From Psilocybe azurescens (taxonomy: Eukaryota; Basidiomycota; Agaricomycetes; Agaricales; Agrocybaceae), in contig JAJIRX010000062.1 in NCBI GenBank assembly GCA_023853785.1, positions 1 through 64,000 of the forward strand: a stretch of DNA of 64,000 nt. Direction: 5' to 3'. The position numbers were made by a program, and so were the translations under genes. Below, in pieces: positions 11,355 to 23,719 of the stretch. Within the stretch, counting starts at the first letter, position 1. Each line of letters opens with the position of its first letter. Under the pieces are notes generated by a model. That model was not told where the DNA came from and did no database searches. It was given only the letters and a program-made list of their open reading frames with translations.

Positions 11355-12972
11355 ATGCAGCACGTAGGCTCTGCCCGGCCTGCTCTCATATCTTCTGTTT
11401 CTAAGCTTTGTCGTTATTCCACTGACAAACCGACTAAACCCAGGCAACTCGTCACAGAATGGTCGGGTATTATTATTCGTAAGTTGAAATACCTTCAGTA
11501 ACTTCGGGAAACAAATACAGATTCATTTCTCTATTAGCAAGTGCCACAGAACTGAGAGAGAAGACGCGTAAACGCGAAGAAACTGAAACCGACCTCAGCT
11601 ACCTGAAGGATGCTCCAAGTAACAGTTTAGCGGGTCGACTGGCGCGTCGCAAAGATGCTGCTTCCGCGACGGCGCAGCCCAAACCTCAGGTCCAAGCCGA
11701 ACCTATCTCCCCCGAAGCTATCCAACTCGCAACCCAAAGGAGAAGAGAAATGCGTATCGCAAGAGAGACTGCAGAGGCAAACGCGGCCTTGCGTCGCTTC
11801 ACGCCTAATGCTTCGTTGTCCAAATCCCTTCAATCTGTGGCAGAAAGTTATCAACCTATGCCAACGGTGTCACGAAACGCTTCCCCACCTACGGATAGCA
11901 CCAGGTTCCAGCGCACATTTAGGCAACGAGATTTTGATGCTCGGCAACGCCCCTCATCAGCAGGTCAGCGAAACGGTCGAATTCCCCAACGTCAAGCACC
12001 ACCTGCTGAACAAGTGGAAGCGTATATTCCACCTCAAGCTGCCGAACAATTAAAAGCATATGCTCAGCATGAAGCTGCTGGACAAGCGGAAGCATATGTT
12101 CCGCCTGTAGCTGAGCAAACTTCCGAAACCGAGTTGCATGAAACGGCGCCAACTGAAGCCCAGGATGCTCACCAGGAAACAATTACGACCTCGCCAACAG
12201 ATCCACCCAAGCTCGCGGAGATAACTCAGCCACTCATCATTACTCCGGACTCAGAGCTCGCTGTTGCAGCCGGAAGCAAGAACCGTCGAGATCGTCTATC
12301 TACAGAATTACTCAAAAGGACACAAAAACGCGTTCGTGATGGACTGATCGACGAGGGGGAAGTACCAAAAGCGTTGAAAGCTGGACTAGGGCAGATGGTC
12401 TACAAACCCAAGGCAAAGCCTGCCTTGGAAAAATCACACTTATCCTCCATCGAGAAACGGCGACAAGAACGCCTTCTTCGCGAAAAGGAGGCTGAGAACG
12501 CAGATATGTCCCATGGTAGCAGATGGGATGGTTATTCAACCAAGAGACGTCAAACGAGCACTCGAAAGTCCTCGGGGCCAAACACAAGAGCGATTCAAAG
12601 AGACCAAAGTGAAGAAGACGACAACTATATGGGCGAAAACGTTCTGGCCGCAGAAGGAGAAGAAGACGGCGCCTATTTCACGAGTCCTGAACCTGTTTCC
12701 CTTACGCTCACGGAAATTTTTAAAGGCACTCCTGCCTTCCGACGCGCCGGTCTCAAAAGTGCGGGTCTCAACAGGGAAATTACTCCCTCTACGTCCCAGC
12801 ATCAACGGCTGCTCTGTTCTCTGTTCCGGCAGGTGAACTCTCCGCTGTAGATATGGCCACTGCAGCCTTATCGCACCGTGCCGACATCTCCATCCCGAGG
12901 CGTCAGAATGCTATCGATCTGGTGGCAGCGGCGACACGCTCGCGTTCAACTACTGTACAGGCAAGCGTTTAA
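11355..12972 (+). CDS. Unrecognised protein with a mitochondrial-type presequence
   Basis: The ATG at 11355 gives MQHVGSARPALISSVSKLCR, free of acidic residues and rich in Arg/Ser/Ala, then YSTDK, which resembles a mitochondrial presequence and cleavage site. Intron 11479-11537 joins in phase. The rest is hydrophilic and rich in Arg, Gln and Glu. It includes an imperfect repeat of about 12-15 residues (AEQVEAYIPP / AEQLKAYAQHE / AGQAEAYVPP) at 12005-12110 and a basic segment RRDRLSTELLKRTQKRVRDG. The frame ends prematurely after 12785-12787 (CCC). One extra C there continues the protein in good style (LYVPASTAALFSVPAGELSA) to the TAA at 12972. Family not recognised; mitochondrial location is an inference. 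Confidence 0.55.
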
Positions 12973-13179
12973 TGGGGTTGCATATATAGTGTAGGACAAC
13001 AGCCTAAACAAACGTACAATTTCCGGACTCGAGAAAATATACATATTTTCATAAACTAAACGTGGACTGCATACGACGTCCATTAGGTCACAAAAAAATA
13101 AGTATTGTATTGGTTTGAACAACCAAGAAAGTGTTCGTAACAATCTGTGAAGCAGAAGCAATACATACTGAAAATAACA

Positions 13180-14248
13180 TCACCATTCGAGGAGTTCATC
13201 CTCGTCTTCTACTGGACGGGACAATATCCTAGGCCTAATGCGAGAATCAGTTTCTGATTCCATATCCTCTGCTACTGGCGTCACGACGTCTTCCTCATCC
13301 TCTGGAGGCACACTATCATCTTCGACTTCAGCTTCCGGACTAGCGTTTTTAGGTTCGTCCACTTGGATTGTATCAGTAAGTTGCTCGATGGTTTTTGTGT
13401 TGCCTGTCACAGCGGCTTCGGGTTCGTCCATTTGAATGGTATCCGGCGCTTGTTCGGGTTCAGCTGTAGGTATATCCGATTGTTCTTGATGACTTGGCTC
13501 CTGTGCAGCAGATTCCGATGAATCCAAGTCCATAGGCTCGTCGTGGTCACCGTTGGCGTGAGCTGCGGTTTCGGTAGGTTCTCCGGTGTTATCCAGCACA
13601 AACTCAGTGGGTTCCTTGGGAGGATCTGGCTGCGCGAGATGAGGCGAACCCGGCTCGCTGTCGGGGAAGTGCAGCCATTCCGGTAGCTCGAATTCATATG
13701 TATCTTTGAACTTGGGCGTATCCGTTCCAAACGATGTAGTATGTCGAACCTCTGTGCCTCTCGTCCCTTTCCGGATGGCGGCCATTAAGAGCAGGCTGAA
13801 TGTAGTTTTCTTCTCACCTGCTGAGTTCGTGTATGTCGAATACTGTCTGCCTCTGATTCCAGGATATTTGCGAGGTGCAGTAGATGCACTTTCACCAGGT
13901 GGAACGGACGGAGTACGAACTGATGATGTTGCAGTCACTGCGATTTGTTTTCGCCGCTTGTACGGTCGTTTTGTTGAGATCGATTCGAACTCGCCAACCG
14001 GTTGGGTAAACGTCTCGTGTTGCATGGATCCCTCCACAGGAGCATGCGAAGATACCTCTCCGACGGTGGCATTCTCAAACCTGGTGGACAGATCTTTGAC
14101 CTCCTGCGATTCAACTTCTCCTTCCGGTTTCTCCTCCGGCCTGATCTTCTTTTGCGGCCTCTCTTAGGTTTGACGGGGACCACAACAGACTTGGGTTCGG
14201 ATTCAGGTTGAACTTCAGGTTGAATTTCGGGTTGAGGCTCAGCTTCGG

Positions 14249-14303
<55 letters not shown>

Positions 14304-15855
14304 TGCAACTTCAGGCTCAGGCTCGGGGTCCTGTTCGGGTGCTTGTTCAAGTTCTTCCACTGCTTCGTCCTCAGATGGCGCCTTCTCTGATTCGCCATCA
14401 TCGGCAGTATGTCCATCTTCTCCTCCGTATTCAACCAAAGGTTTCGCCGGTAGAGGAGCGGGAGAAACGGCTTGGTAAGCCCCGGCACCGTGATCCTTTC
14501 CATTTTGCATATGATCATGGTCTTCTGAGGCTGTTGCTACATTTGAGGTGCCACGTACATTGGACAGTGGGGTATTGGACAGGTTATCGTCGTCGAAAGG
14601 ACCAAGTGGTGCTGGGGTCAAAAGATGGATGTTATCAGGTTCATTCATCTCAACATCGTTATGATGGCTGGGTGGAGAGGTTTCCTGCTCCGGAGGAGCT
14701 GAAGTCGAGATGCTGCCCCTCCTTAACCGAGAGCTTGGTTGCCTGGAGACAACGGCACTTGCTCTTGGTTTTTTTTGGCGCGGGGGGTTTGGAGGCACCG
14801 GGAGATGGAGCAGGAGTAGTTGAAGCACTAGACCTCGCAGGAATGCGGAATTTCATACTCTCTTCTCTTCTTGACGGTCCAGCATACGAGGGTATCTTTT
14901 CAGTCTCGGATTCGTCTCCATCCCGTATATCCGAAGGAAGTTTTGAGCCAGATTCGTTTGGTGTATCCTGTATTTTTCGAACACGGTCGGGAGGAAGTAG
15001 ATAAGCATATCGCTTTTCAAGTTTGTAAGCGGTCTCAAGCATCTCCTTTCTGCGCCTTTCACCCTCGGAATTGGACACCACCCCATTGATCTGTGCATAT
15101 GGACTGCCAGAACTAACGAGTTCGTCGAGCTCCGCGGTCGCTTGTGGTGGTGCTGGTGAGAATGATGAAGCTGGAAGACTCATGAAAGCGGCGCTGTCCA
15201 TAGCCCTGAGTTGCTCGATCCTCTCTTTCAGTTTGTAATGTTCGTGCTTAAGTTTCTCTTTTCTCCCTCAGACGCTGTCGCTTTTCGAGGGTCTCAAACT
15301 TCCTATGGCGTTTTTCGTAAGCAGCATCAGAGGTGTCGACTGTGGCCTGTAAAGAGGAAAGGGAGGTACAGCAATGATTAGTGAAAAGGCCGTATGTAGA
15401 TTTGCGAGTCCATACATCTTCGGGCCTGGGTCTGGTACGTGTTCCGACGTAAGACGACTCTCCGATACTCTCAAATTCGGGGTTTGTATGATTTCTTGCT
15501 CACGGAAGGCCTTCAGAACTTCCGGGCGTGCAAAATACCGCTCGTTCGCTACCACATTGATGTGAATCCCAGCCTCATTGGCAGATTCGCTGTTGATAGC
15601 GGTGTCGGAGTTGGTGGCAAGTAAGAAGGGTGTAGTAAGTGGGATAAGAGGTTCAATTTCGTCTATGAAAGCTAAATAAGAAAGATGTCTGGAATCAAAA
15701 GGATGATGAAACTCACATTGACGTTTATATGTGTCCAAAATCAGCACATCCGAGTCACAGTTGCCCACACCGGGTCCCCCTCGTCTAGATCGCGAAGGCA
15801 GAACGCGTTTCTGGCGCCCTGGTGCGCTGACTGCCGAAGACGAAGGAGTGTCCAT
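13180..15855 (-). CDS. Unrecognised acidic, probably nuclear protein with basic coiled-coil segment
   Basis: Start ATG at 15855; the N-terminus has a Ser/Arg-rich lead and [14 protein letters not shown] compact region ([35 protein letters not shown]) follows, and after an intron ending near 15351 a Lys/Arg/Glu coiled coil ([20 protein letters not shown]). The middle carries a (Pro-Glu)n repeat and a basic patch [17 protein letters not shown] that looks like a nuclear localisation signal. The C-terminal half has a conserved-looking block [20 protein letters not shown] and a long acidic tail rich in Asp, Glu and Pro. Frame changes near 15265-15275, at the T8 run 14769-14776 and at the T4 run 14150-14153 are homopolymer-linked. 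The composition suggests a chromatin-associated protein, but I recognise no family. Divergent from the dehydrogenase at 16353. Confidence 0.55.
14251..14303. repeat. Hexanucleotide tandem repeat encoding Pro-Glu dipeptides
   Basis: Nearly nine uninterrupted copies of TCTGGC on the plus strand. On the coding (minus) strand this gives an alternating Glu-Pro tract inside the acidic protein. The exact 6-mer repetition suggests recent slippage and likely length variation between strains. Confidence 0.85.
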
Positions 15856-16352
15856 ATGTGACGCAGCAGATACACGGAGAGGGATTCAGCTGCGGTCCGT
15901 GAGTATTTGTACGGCGAAGGTTCTAAAAGAAACCTTGTAAGCACTAAAGGCAACTATATCAACGACAACAGGTGGTCTGCTGAATGAGCGCGCAGTAAGA
16001 GTAGGAGAAAACGAGTCTCCAGGTCGCGGCGGGTTCAACAAAATTTCGGGGATCGAAAGAGAGGCGCGTTCCTGGCCGCGGGCAAATCGCGACCATATCT
16101 GACTTACAACAACAATGTCAAGAATGCTCACAAATTTCTCATATGTGTTCACTACAAAATAAACTTTGTTCATATATTCCATGTTACATTATGTATAATT
16201 GTTAGTGAGAAGGGGGAAATGGATAAGTAAGACGGTGAGAACAGGTGACGGAGGCGAGGTCCGAGGTACAATACGTAGCCTCAAACGGTCACCATCCACA
16301 CACTCTTTCACAGCAACGCAGGCATATGCCCCAGTAATAAGCAAAATAAATT
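15856..16352. promoter_or_regulatory. Divergent upstream region
   Basis: 497 bp between the start of the acidic protein gene (-) and the dehydrogenase gene (+). Short frames inside it have no protein-like features. No specific element is identified. Confidence 0.35.
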
Positions 16353-17945
16353 ATGGTTCTGGGTATTGTGGAGGCATTGGCATTCACCTACTTTCCGACC
16401 CAGTATACAGTTCATATAGCTGTTGGGATTGTCAGCATTCTCGCTCTCAGGGTTTTCTCGCAGGGCCGGCGAACAACCAGAGAACGAGATCTTCACGATA
16501 GGACAATACTGTTGACTGTGAGTCTATCATCTTTCTATGTTTGTGTGGTTAAGCATCGTAACTAAACATAATTCTAGGGAGGTTTCACACCACTTGGTCT
16601 GACACTCATACAATCACTGGCCCAGCGAGGCGCGCATATAATCGCGCTTTCTCCAGATCCCATAGATTCGGAAAACATAACTATCCTAATCGATCTGCTG
16701 CGAACCACAACCTCCAACCAGCAAATATATGCGGATGAATGCGACCTTACATCACCTTCGTCTGTGCGGGCATTTTGCACGAAGTTCTTGACCGAAAAGG
16801 AGCAACGGCTGGACGCTATTATATTCGCACATGAGCACAAGCATATTGGCGTGCCCAACTTCTTCTCCAAGAGCACCAAGGAACAAGACCAAAGGGCAAG
16901 AGACGCTAATTCCCTGGCCACTTTTTTGATCACGACTTTGCTGCTGCCCGCACTTCTGGTGGCTCCACCAGAAAGAGATATACGGATAATCAATGTCGTA
17001 AATCCCTTCTATGCAGCAGCAGCAGGACTTCCATTTTCTCCATCGTTCCCTTCGCCTGAATCGAATAAACCATCAGCATCCAAGTCCATATTTCTTGAAG
17101 AAGGGAGAAGGTCGCTGCGAACTGTCGTCTTCACTCGACACCTCCAGCGCATTCTCGATGCTCTTCCGACAGCGGCTCAAGTACCCAAAACAGAAGAAGG
17201 CAGCACAGCCGTTCCCGTCGTCAGTGCCAAAGTCCAGAAATCCAACATCGTTGCCGTCACGGCGTCTCCAGGGATTGGCAGAGTTGATACGATCTCAACC
17301 TTGCTTAATGCCGATCTTCTCTCACCAACAGGATCCTATATTGGCCTTTTCATGTAAGTTTTTTGACGATCTTTATGTCAAGTCTGATATCCAAACATTG
17401 CGACAGATATTTTTACTCCAACCCCTTCTCCGCATCTTCACCAAATCGCCCACATTAGCTATGCAATCCATCCTTCATGTTTTATTTTTACCGACTCCGT
17501 TCAAAGTTCTCGCTTCCGCGACGAATGCACCTTCTAAAAATGCTACTCTGCAAGGCCCTCTGGATACTTCATTACCCGAAGAGGTTCTTCTCCCCGGTGC
17601 TCTATACGCAGATTGTGCATCTGTGAAGCTCAACGTCAAAGTACCGGAAGAACTGGTAGACAACGACCGAAAATTACGGGTGGAAGAAACTAAGGCCAAA
17701 GGAAAGGCCAAAGGCAAGGAAAGGTCACGGAAGAGGTTCTTGACATACCAGATGATGGAGAATATGGAGGCGAGCTCGCTGGCCGTTTAGTTTGGGAAGA
17801 ATACGAAGGTGCCCTCAAGATCTGGGAGCAGCAAAATCCAGGAAAGGTTGAGGAGAAAAAGGCAACGCACAATACAGATCCTCCGAAAGACCGACCAAAA
17901 GCCCCAGTCACCAAAGAAGAGGTAGAGGATCCAAATGTATATTAA
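16353..17945 (+). CDS. Membrane-anchored short-chain dehydrogenase/reductase-like protein
   Basis: Three exons: 16353-16517, 16578-17353 and 17407-17945. A hydrophobic N-terminal helix (YTVHIAVGIVSILAL) is followed by a Rossmann start LLTGGFTPLGLTLIQSLAQR, in which the glycine motif is present in modified form. Asp and Ala-rich strands of an SDR follow (DECDLTSPSSVRAFC, DAIIFAHEH, NVVNPFYAAAAG, NIVAVTASPGIGRVD). The canonical YxxxK pair is not clear in what I can read, so catalytic competence is uncertain. The C-terminal part (SILHVLFLPTPFKVL, LPEEVLLPGALYADC) has the style of the fungal retinol-dehydrogenase-like group. Frame breaks at T5 17410-17414 and AAA 17720-17722 are each repaired by one base and lead to a convincing C-terminus (VTEEVLDIPDDGEYGGELA) ending at 17945. 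Confidence 0.68.
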
Positions 17946-18229
17946 TTCTGCAGGTGCAGTCTCTTCGACGATTGCCACTAGATCTATTTAATCTATATTC
18001 CACTATTCACTGGACTTTTCCATAATAATTTATTGCTTTAAATATACCCATTAACAAAAATCTCACTGACAAGCGAGCTCGTGGTTTCTTTTCGCCTTCG
18101 ACTCTGTATTCGACAGGATCTGCAAAATGAGGCATTGCTCCCCGATATTACGGCTTTTAACTACTTTATCTACAGTCACTTGTCGGCAAGGGCTTCTTTT
18201 CCCCCTACTTCCATATCACATAACCACAC

Positions 18230-18807
18230 CTATAGCCGTGCAACTCGGGCTCCTTTGATCCCTTGCACGAACACCCACCCATCTCTCTCCAGTGCCCTGA
18301 CAGCTTCTGGCAACATTTCTGTCGGGACTAAGACATAGTCTGTGTTCCTATGGTCAATTTCGATGTCAGAATGGCTCCATACCAGCCTATCCTTTCCCAA
18401 TTTTCGTTGCTCACCAAGTGGACAACGCGAATATCGGCACTTTTGAGACCTTCAGCGGGGCGCTCAGAGATGCCAGGATGCCCGTCAAGCCTAGAAACAC
18501 GTTTATCAAAACTACAATCTTAAGTCTATGAGATGGGGATGTCGCTCACTGTGTTCCATGGGACCCTGTATTTTGATGCACATCCACGTCGATTGTTCTT
18601 TATAGCTCGATGGCATTGACTTATATGTCTCTCCGACCAACGACACCTCGTCTTGCGTCCGCGTCACCGAGAAGAACCCGCCCTTTCCATTCGTGAGATT
18701 CTTCACCACACAAGGTGCGATATCTTCTCCAGGCTTGAGTTTCACGACAAAAACGGCTCTGGAAGCACGATGAGGTGCAAGGCGGAGCTGTTGGATGGAG
18801 GTGGCAT
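18230..18807 (-). CDS. Small ACT-domain protein, CASTOR/GATS-like
   Basis: Start ATG at 18807, stop at 18230; introns 18549-18491 and 18414-18348 both splice in phase. Key blocks are GGFFSVTRTQDEVSLVGE, MCIKIQGPMEHS, LTGILASLSAPLKVSKVPIF and NTDYVLVPTEMLPEAVRALE. These are the strands and helices of the amino-acid-binding ACT_7 fold (PF13840), found in animal CASTOR/GATS proteins and in small fungal proteins of unknown role. The domain suggests binding of an amino acid in the cytosol; the ligand is not predictable. The first 17 residues (MPPPSNSSALHLIVLPE) are in a frame one base off from the rest. The A5 run at 18749-18753 would need one more base. Confidence 0.72.
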
Positions 18808-19224
18808 GGTATACGATGAAAAGGTTTCAGAGTAGTGAAAGAATGAAGCCCTGCTGACTTCTGACGGTAATCAAATTTCGAATTTCGAGCCAGGGCAAGT
18901 ATCCCCGAGCGTGTCCAAGATACAGCTCGGAGGCGGCTTCGGCCTTATAAGCTTTCAACGATACATGGAATAGCGGTTATTGGTGGATTGAAGAAGTGTT
19001 CCACCCTCAGCTTGGTGTAACAATAGCACTGAGAAACGGCGAGAGGGCGGCGTTAGAGGGCGCTAATGTTTGATCCATACCATGGTGCAGTCTACTTATT
19101 TTCCATATCTATGCTTAACTGAATGAGTGGAAACAGCACATGGCTTCTTTGACAAAGAAATACATCGAATCGAACTAAACATTTGTGGTATACATAGGTC
19201 TTGGAAATGATATATTCCGTTGTC
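18808..19224. other. Region between the ACT-domain gene and the RNase T2 3' end
   Basis: Promoter of the ACT-domain gene (-) and 3' flank of the RNase gene (-). No open frame or repeat of note. Confidence 0.45.
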
Positions 19225-21425
19225 TTATGTGCTGATGATGGAAAGGGTATAATCGTTGGCATGATTGGACCCTGTGAAGACTGGGAAAACGGTGCTGCCG
19301 CTCGGAACACCGTCGCTGCTGAATGCTGTCGATCCATCTGATGCGAGGAGTAAACTGCCTCCAGATGATACCTGTTTTAAGGAGGTTTCAATGTATCAGT
19401 CACAGTTCCAAGTATGACCCTTCTTTCAGATAAAACATGATCTTACAGCAGAGAAACTTGTCAATGAAACGCCACTGCCACATGAAAAAGTTCCACCGCT
19501 GACACCACAGTTGCCCTTAGAGGATGTCATGGTAAAGCTCGAGGTTGTTCCGGAAAGGGTGTATGTTGCTAGAGTTTGAGTTGACCAAGTACCAGCAGAT
19601 AAAAGTCCTCCCGTTGACCCCGCATGGATGGTTGCTTTACTGGGCAGAGTACCAGGTGCCTGTAAGCTCTCAGCTGTCAATGATCATGATTCAGAAGGAT
19701 TGAATCTCAACTCACCGGCGATGAGGTTGGTCCCTTTACAGAGTAAAAGATTAGTACAAAAAATTATATGATTCAACTGAGCAAACCACTCACACCACCA
19801 GAGGTTGACTATCAAAAGTTGCACCATCAGCATTCGAGGCTTCACTCTAAGAATAAATGCTTACAGTAGGGAGTCCCTCCACCTGATGATCCACTCTTTG
19901 GAGGATATTTGATGCCACTGCTTGGGCAAGACCCTTTTTCCGGTGCATCTAAAAACTCTTCATAAGGTGCTGTCGCAATGATTCCAGCGGCGCGTCACAT
20001 ACCGATAGGGACAAATGTGCCATCGATGACAGATCCTTTCAGGTTGAAGTACCAGCTGATTTGATTCAAGGCGCCGGACGTGCAATCAAGAGACGGAGTG
20101 AACCCCTGCAACGATCAGAAAAACTCAGCAATCCAGGGCGGAGAAATCAAAATCAGCTCAGACTAACGGATTGTGCCTTCAACGCTGTGGTCAACTGGGA
20201 GAGCGTGAAAGTCTTGCTAGTGGAAGGAGTGATTCCTTCGTTGGATAACCAGGTGAATGTTGGCAGTGTCTGCGTTTAGTGTGTCAGAGGTTTGTCTGGA
20301 ACTGTAGGTCCGGCTTGCCAAGGAGCCGATATATTCGTATTAAACACTGACTTGGAAAAGTTTGACGACAGTCTGGAAGAAGGCGACAGCCTATGGGAAA
20401 GAAAATTAAGCATATGTTATTTACATATATTGTGAGTAAGTGCACTCACCTCAGCGCCTTTGACGCTACCACTTGGCAAGCATTTGGGCACGAGAGTGCT
20501 ACAACATCGAGTTAATGTATTTCTTTCTCGGAAAACAAACCCATAAATACCTCATGCAAGTCCCGTGCGTTGCCCATTCGTGCTATCAGATGGCAATTAG
20601 CCACATAATGAGTTGAGAGTGGCATGCAACGCCGTACCTCCCAGAATTGTTCGTTTTGGCCATTGATATCAACCCAATGCTGGATAATCTCAAAGTCAGA
20701 AAGTGCGCAATTGTCGGAAAGAATAACAGTACCGTTTGCATGAAGTCCAATGTGCTACTTGCGCCATTGTTGCTTAATAACTACGAACGACAAATAAATA
20801 AAACAATATGCATAGATGATGCATTAAACAGTACTCACTGTCCCTATCCCTGTGTAATCTCTGGAAGAATCGCAATTCTCGCTGAACGTAGTATCACAAC
20901 TAGAACGGCCGGAACTCTTGAGTGGCTTGATAAAGGAGAGTAATCACACATTGACATACTGGTCAGGCCAAAGACCTATTAATGGAAGATAAGTATCCTT
21001 GTATAAGCCTTGTTTCAGATAGTAGTGATGCTAACCATGGATTGTCCAGCTGTCGCTTGGCCCTGTGGAAGGATTAGTGTCCCAGAACTACGAATCAAAA
21101 TAGTCTTTTCAATTTATATGCAACCACTGTTGGGAAAAGCTTCGTACCTGAGTTTGTAACAGTAATCCCTGGAAGAGAAAGCACGTTCAGATAAATACCC
21201 CAAGAAGATGAAGGTGGTTGGTACACATACTCCTGGAGCTTCAAAGCAGCATAAGTTAGAGACAGAAGAGGTGTTCTGACAAGAGGCTGTTCCTGTCGTC
21301 GAGCACCCGGAGGAGAGCAGCGTCGAGCGATCGAATAGCTCGGATGTGCCAAAATGACTGTTGAGAGCCGCCGCAAGCGCCGTACCCAAAAGACTGGATG
21401 AAACCAAGAATGATGCAATAACCAT
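19225..21425 (-). CDS. Secreted ribonuclease T2 with C-terminal extension domain
   Basis: Start ATG at 21425 with a signal peptide (VIASFLVSSSLLGTALAAA). The mature part has the Cys-rich T2 start (GCSTTGTASCQN, NLCCFEAPG). The two catalytic segments are SWTIHGLWPD (CAS I, His) and FWEHEWATHGTC (CAS II, Glu and His), interrupted by introns. The enzyme cuts single-stranded RNA through a 2',3'-cyclic phosphate, outside the cell or in the vacuole. At least eleven short exons are needed, one of 21 nt at 21148-21168 (GLLLQTQ). After a Ser/Gly linker (about 19880) comes a C-terminal beta-rich module (ATIHAGSTGGLLSAGTWS ... GNCGVSGGTFSCGSG) ending at 19225, seen in many fungal T2 enzymes. Splice junctions beyond the catalytic part are less certain. 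Confidence 0.85.
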
Positions 21426-23719
21426 TGATGCTTAAATCAAGCTAGGAGCAAGGGAGGAGGGAAAGGAGGACGTTTCTGCAGATTACCAGGTTGACCCATT
21501 TTGAGGAAACGTAGAAATAGAAGCCTCAGATCTATACAAAAGGAAAGATGGATAATTCAGCCAAACTATGTGGGCAGGGGCACGATGTCATTCCATTAAT
21601 GAACTTAATGACCACCAGAAACCGCAATCATGCCTCAACAGTCCACGCATACGCTTTCTTGCCCGTAAAGAACACAGCATTATATTTAGTTTAGTTTTCT
21701 GACATCGCCGATATTGTATAGAACACGAACTGTGGCCCTTCAAGGAGCTGCGGTCGTGCGTGAACTCGCAGATACCATGACACGGCAGTTGGAAGTCTGC
21801 AATTCGGCATGAGAGCTTCGAAGAAACGTGTAAGCACACCTGCTATACGAATGCGACGCACATTGTTGATGTCAAGTTCCTTTTTCAACTCCCCACGCAG
21901 ATGGACGAGTGAATGAGATATGACCCACCCATGCGGTTCCATTTCCAATCTTTTAAAAGCATGTTCATGCTCGAGCGAACATGCGTGGAAGAAGGTATAG
22001 ACAACGTATGCTAGAAGAAATAGGAATGATGAATTCGACTCTCAAAAACTGCGGCTAGGATGAGAATGCGAGAAAAGATAGCCATGGGCGGTATAAAATT
22101 GCGTTTGAGAGCGGAGTCGGTGGTTTCCAGAAGTCCTAAATTGAAAGCTTGCTTGTATCTGAACACATGGTGCATTAGATTGTATCAAAAGAGCAAGATG
22201 TAGTTTACATACGGCATAGATACGGCCCCGCAAAGTGTGCCCCGAGCATCGAAACAGATCAAGGCGATAATAGATAAAGAAGGTGAATCATGCTCGCGAA
22301 CTCGAGCCCAAAATAGAACCTGCCATAGCATGTCAGATGAGCCCGGACATCCCATGAAGAGTTTCAACGAGTAGCGACTAAACGACCAAACGAGCCGATA
22401 AGAAGATGTTTAATTTAGGAACAAAAGGATTTTATTCACTCTGAAAGAACGACAAGCCCGGCCAGGATATCGGAAACCATTACCTTTCTCTAGAATGGCC
22501 TTGGAAAATGAAATTTGAATTTGCATTAGACTAAAGAAAAAGGTTCAATGGTCATGCGCCCTGGTCCGCTGCAAAAGAAAGTACAAGATAAGGAGTGAAG
22601 CAAGATAAAAACAGTTTACTCACCCACGTGCGTGATTATACGATGATTATTAGAATGGCTTTGGTCCATATGTTCTTTCTTCTTAGGAAGTTGATGGCCT
22701 CCCCAGGAGAGAACGCTATAAATAATGCACGTCGCCATTAGAGGTAAGCCTTGAATCTGAATCGAAGGATTTGTAGGCTTGCTCTTCATCAACCACTCCT
22801 GACAAGAAAGGATATCTTTCAAGCATCGAGTTAAGAGTGTCCATTCGTAAATTCACGACGAAAGTACTGTGGCGACTCAGAAGTGTAAAGGTGTGGATGG
22901 AACGTAGATTATCCTCGGCCAGTTCCCGCTATGGAAGAGTTGAATGGCTCAAAAGAATCTGATGGTTTATTTCGATTATTCCCCTGGCGCGGAGAATCCA
23001 CGTCGAGCGCAAAAAGTCTTGAGACCTATTTCTTGAAAGCCGAAGGATGGTATCACATGATGACTTGTAACGTCCTACCAGGTTGATGCGCTGAATTAAT
23101 TGGCAAGTGCGAAGTTGGTGCGAAAGCGAAATACATGTTTGAGCACTCGTGACTCAACGCTCAAGAGTCAAAGTTGAAACGTTGGCCTACGTTGGCCAGT
23201 TGACCACTGAAGGAAGGAAGGAAAACAATGGAAACTTGACTTGAACTGACCGTGGGAAATATAAGATTGTATTCAACGAGGGTTCACTCCCAATTACAAT
23301 GCCCAATTTCCTCCAATCTACTCCCACTACTTACTCAAAATCCACTACACTTGGAACGCAACTTTATATCAAAAAATTTTCAGAATAAAAAGCTTAACAG
23401 ATCTTGTCGTGAGTTGTCATAAGATTGTGTCAACTAGTCAAGACTCCGAGGCGCCTCAAATTTGTTCACATAAGTACTACGAAAGCGCCGATTCTACAAC
23501 TATCACTTTCCAACCGCACCACCACCAACCTTCAATGACTCCCTGCTTTTGCTCCTCAACAGTGCTACAGCAGCGCTTGTCCAGAAGTTTGTTGCGATAG
23601 CTTGCCGCTTGTACCACTTGTATTCTTAAAGAGGAAGAAACCTTGTGCTTAAGAATGTTTTGCGCATTGGCAGGGGGAGGCGAATCCAGGTAACGCCCGA
23701 CATTCTGTTTACCAAACTC
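21426..23719. other. 2.3-kb stretch without a convincing gene
   Basis: A few short minus-strand frames look faintly protein-like, for example HSLVHLRGELKKELDINNVR at 21840-21930, but they have no continuous extension, recognisable domain or splice pattern. The part nearest 21425 is the RNase promoter. The rest could be degenerate coding sequence. Confidence 0.4.

Noticed and set aside
14251..14303. Hexamer repeat as CRISPR-like array or telomeric repeat
   Set aside because: Perfect 6-bp units without spacers, inside a coding region and encoding Glu-Pro; a simple microsatellite.
17011..17360. Plus-strand frame overlapping the dehydrogenase exon in another frame
   Set aside because: Only its later part (after 17407) is real exon; the earlier part is a shadow of the SDR frame.
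21690..21948. Minus-strand frame with HSLVHLRGELKKELDINNVR as a possible small gene
   Set aside because: No continuous extension, no domain, no convincing splice sites; kept only as a remark in the gap entry.
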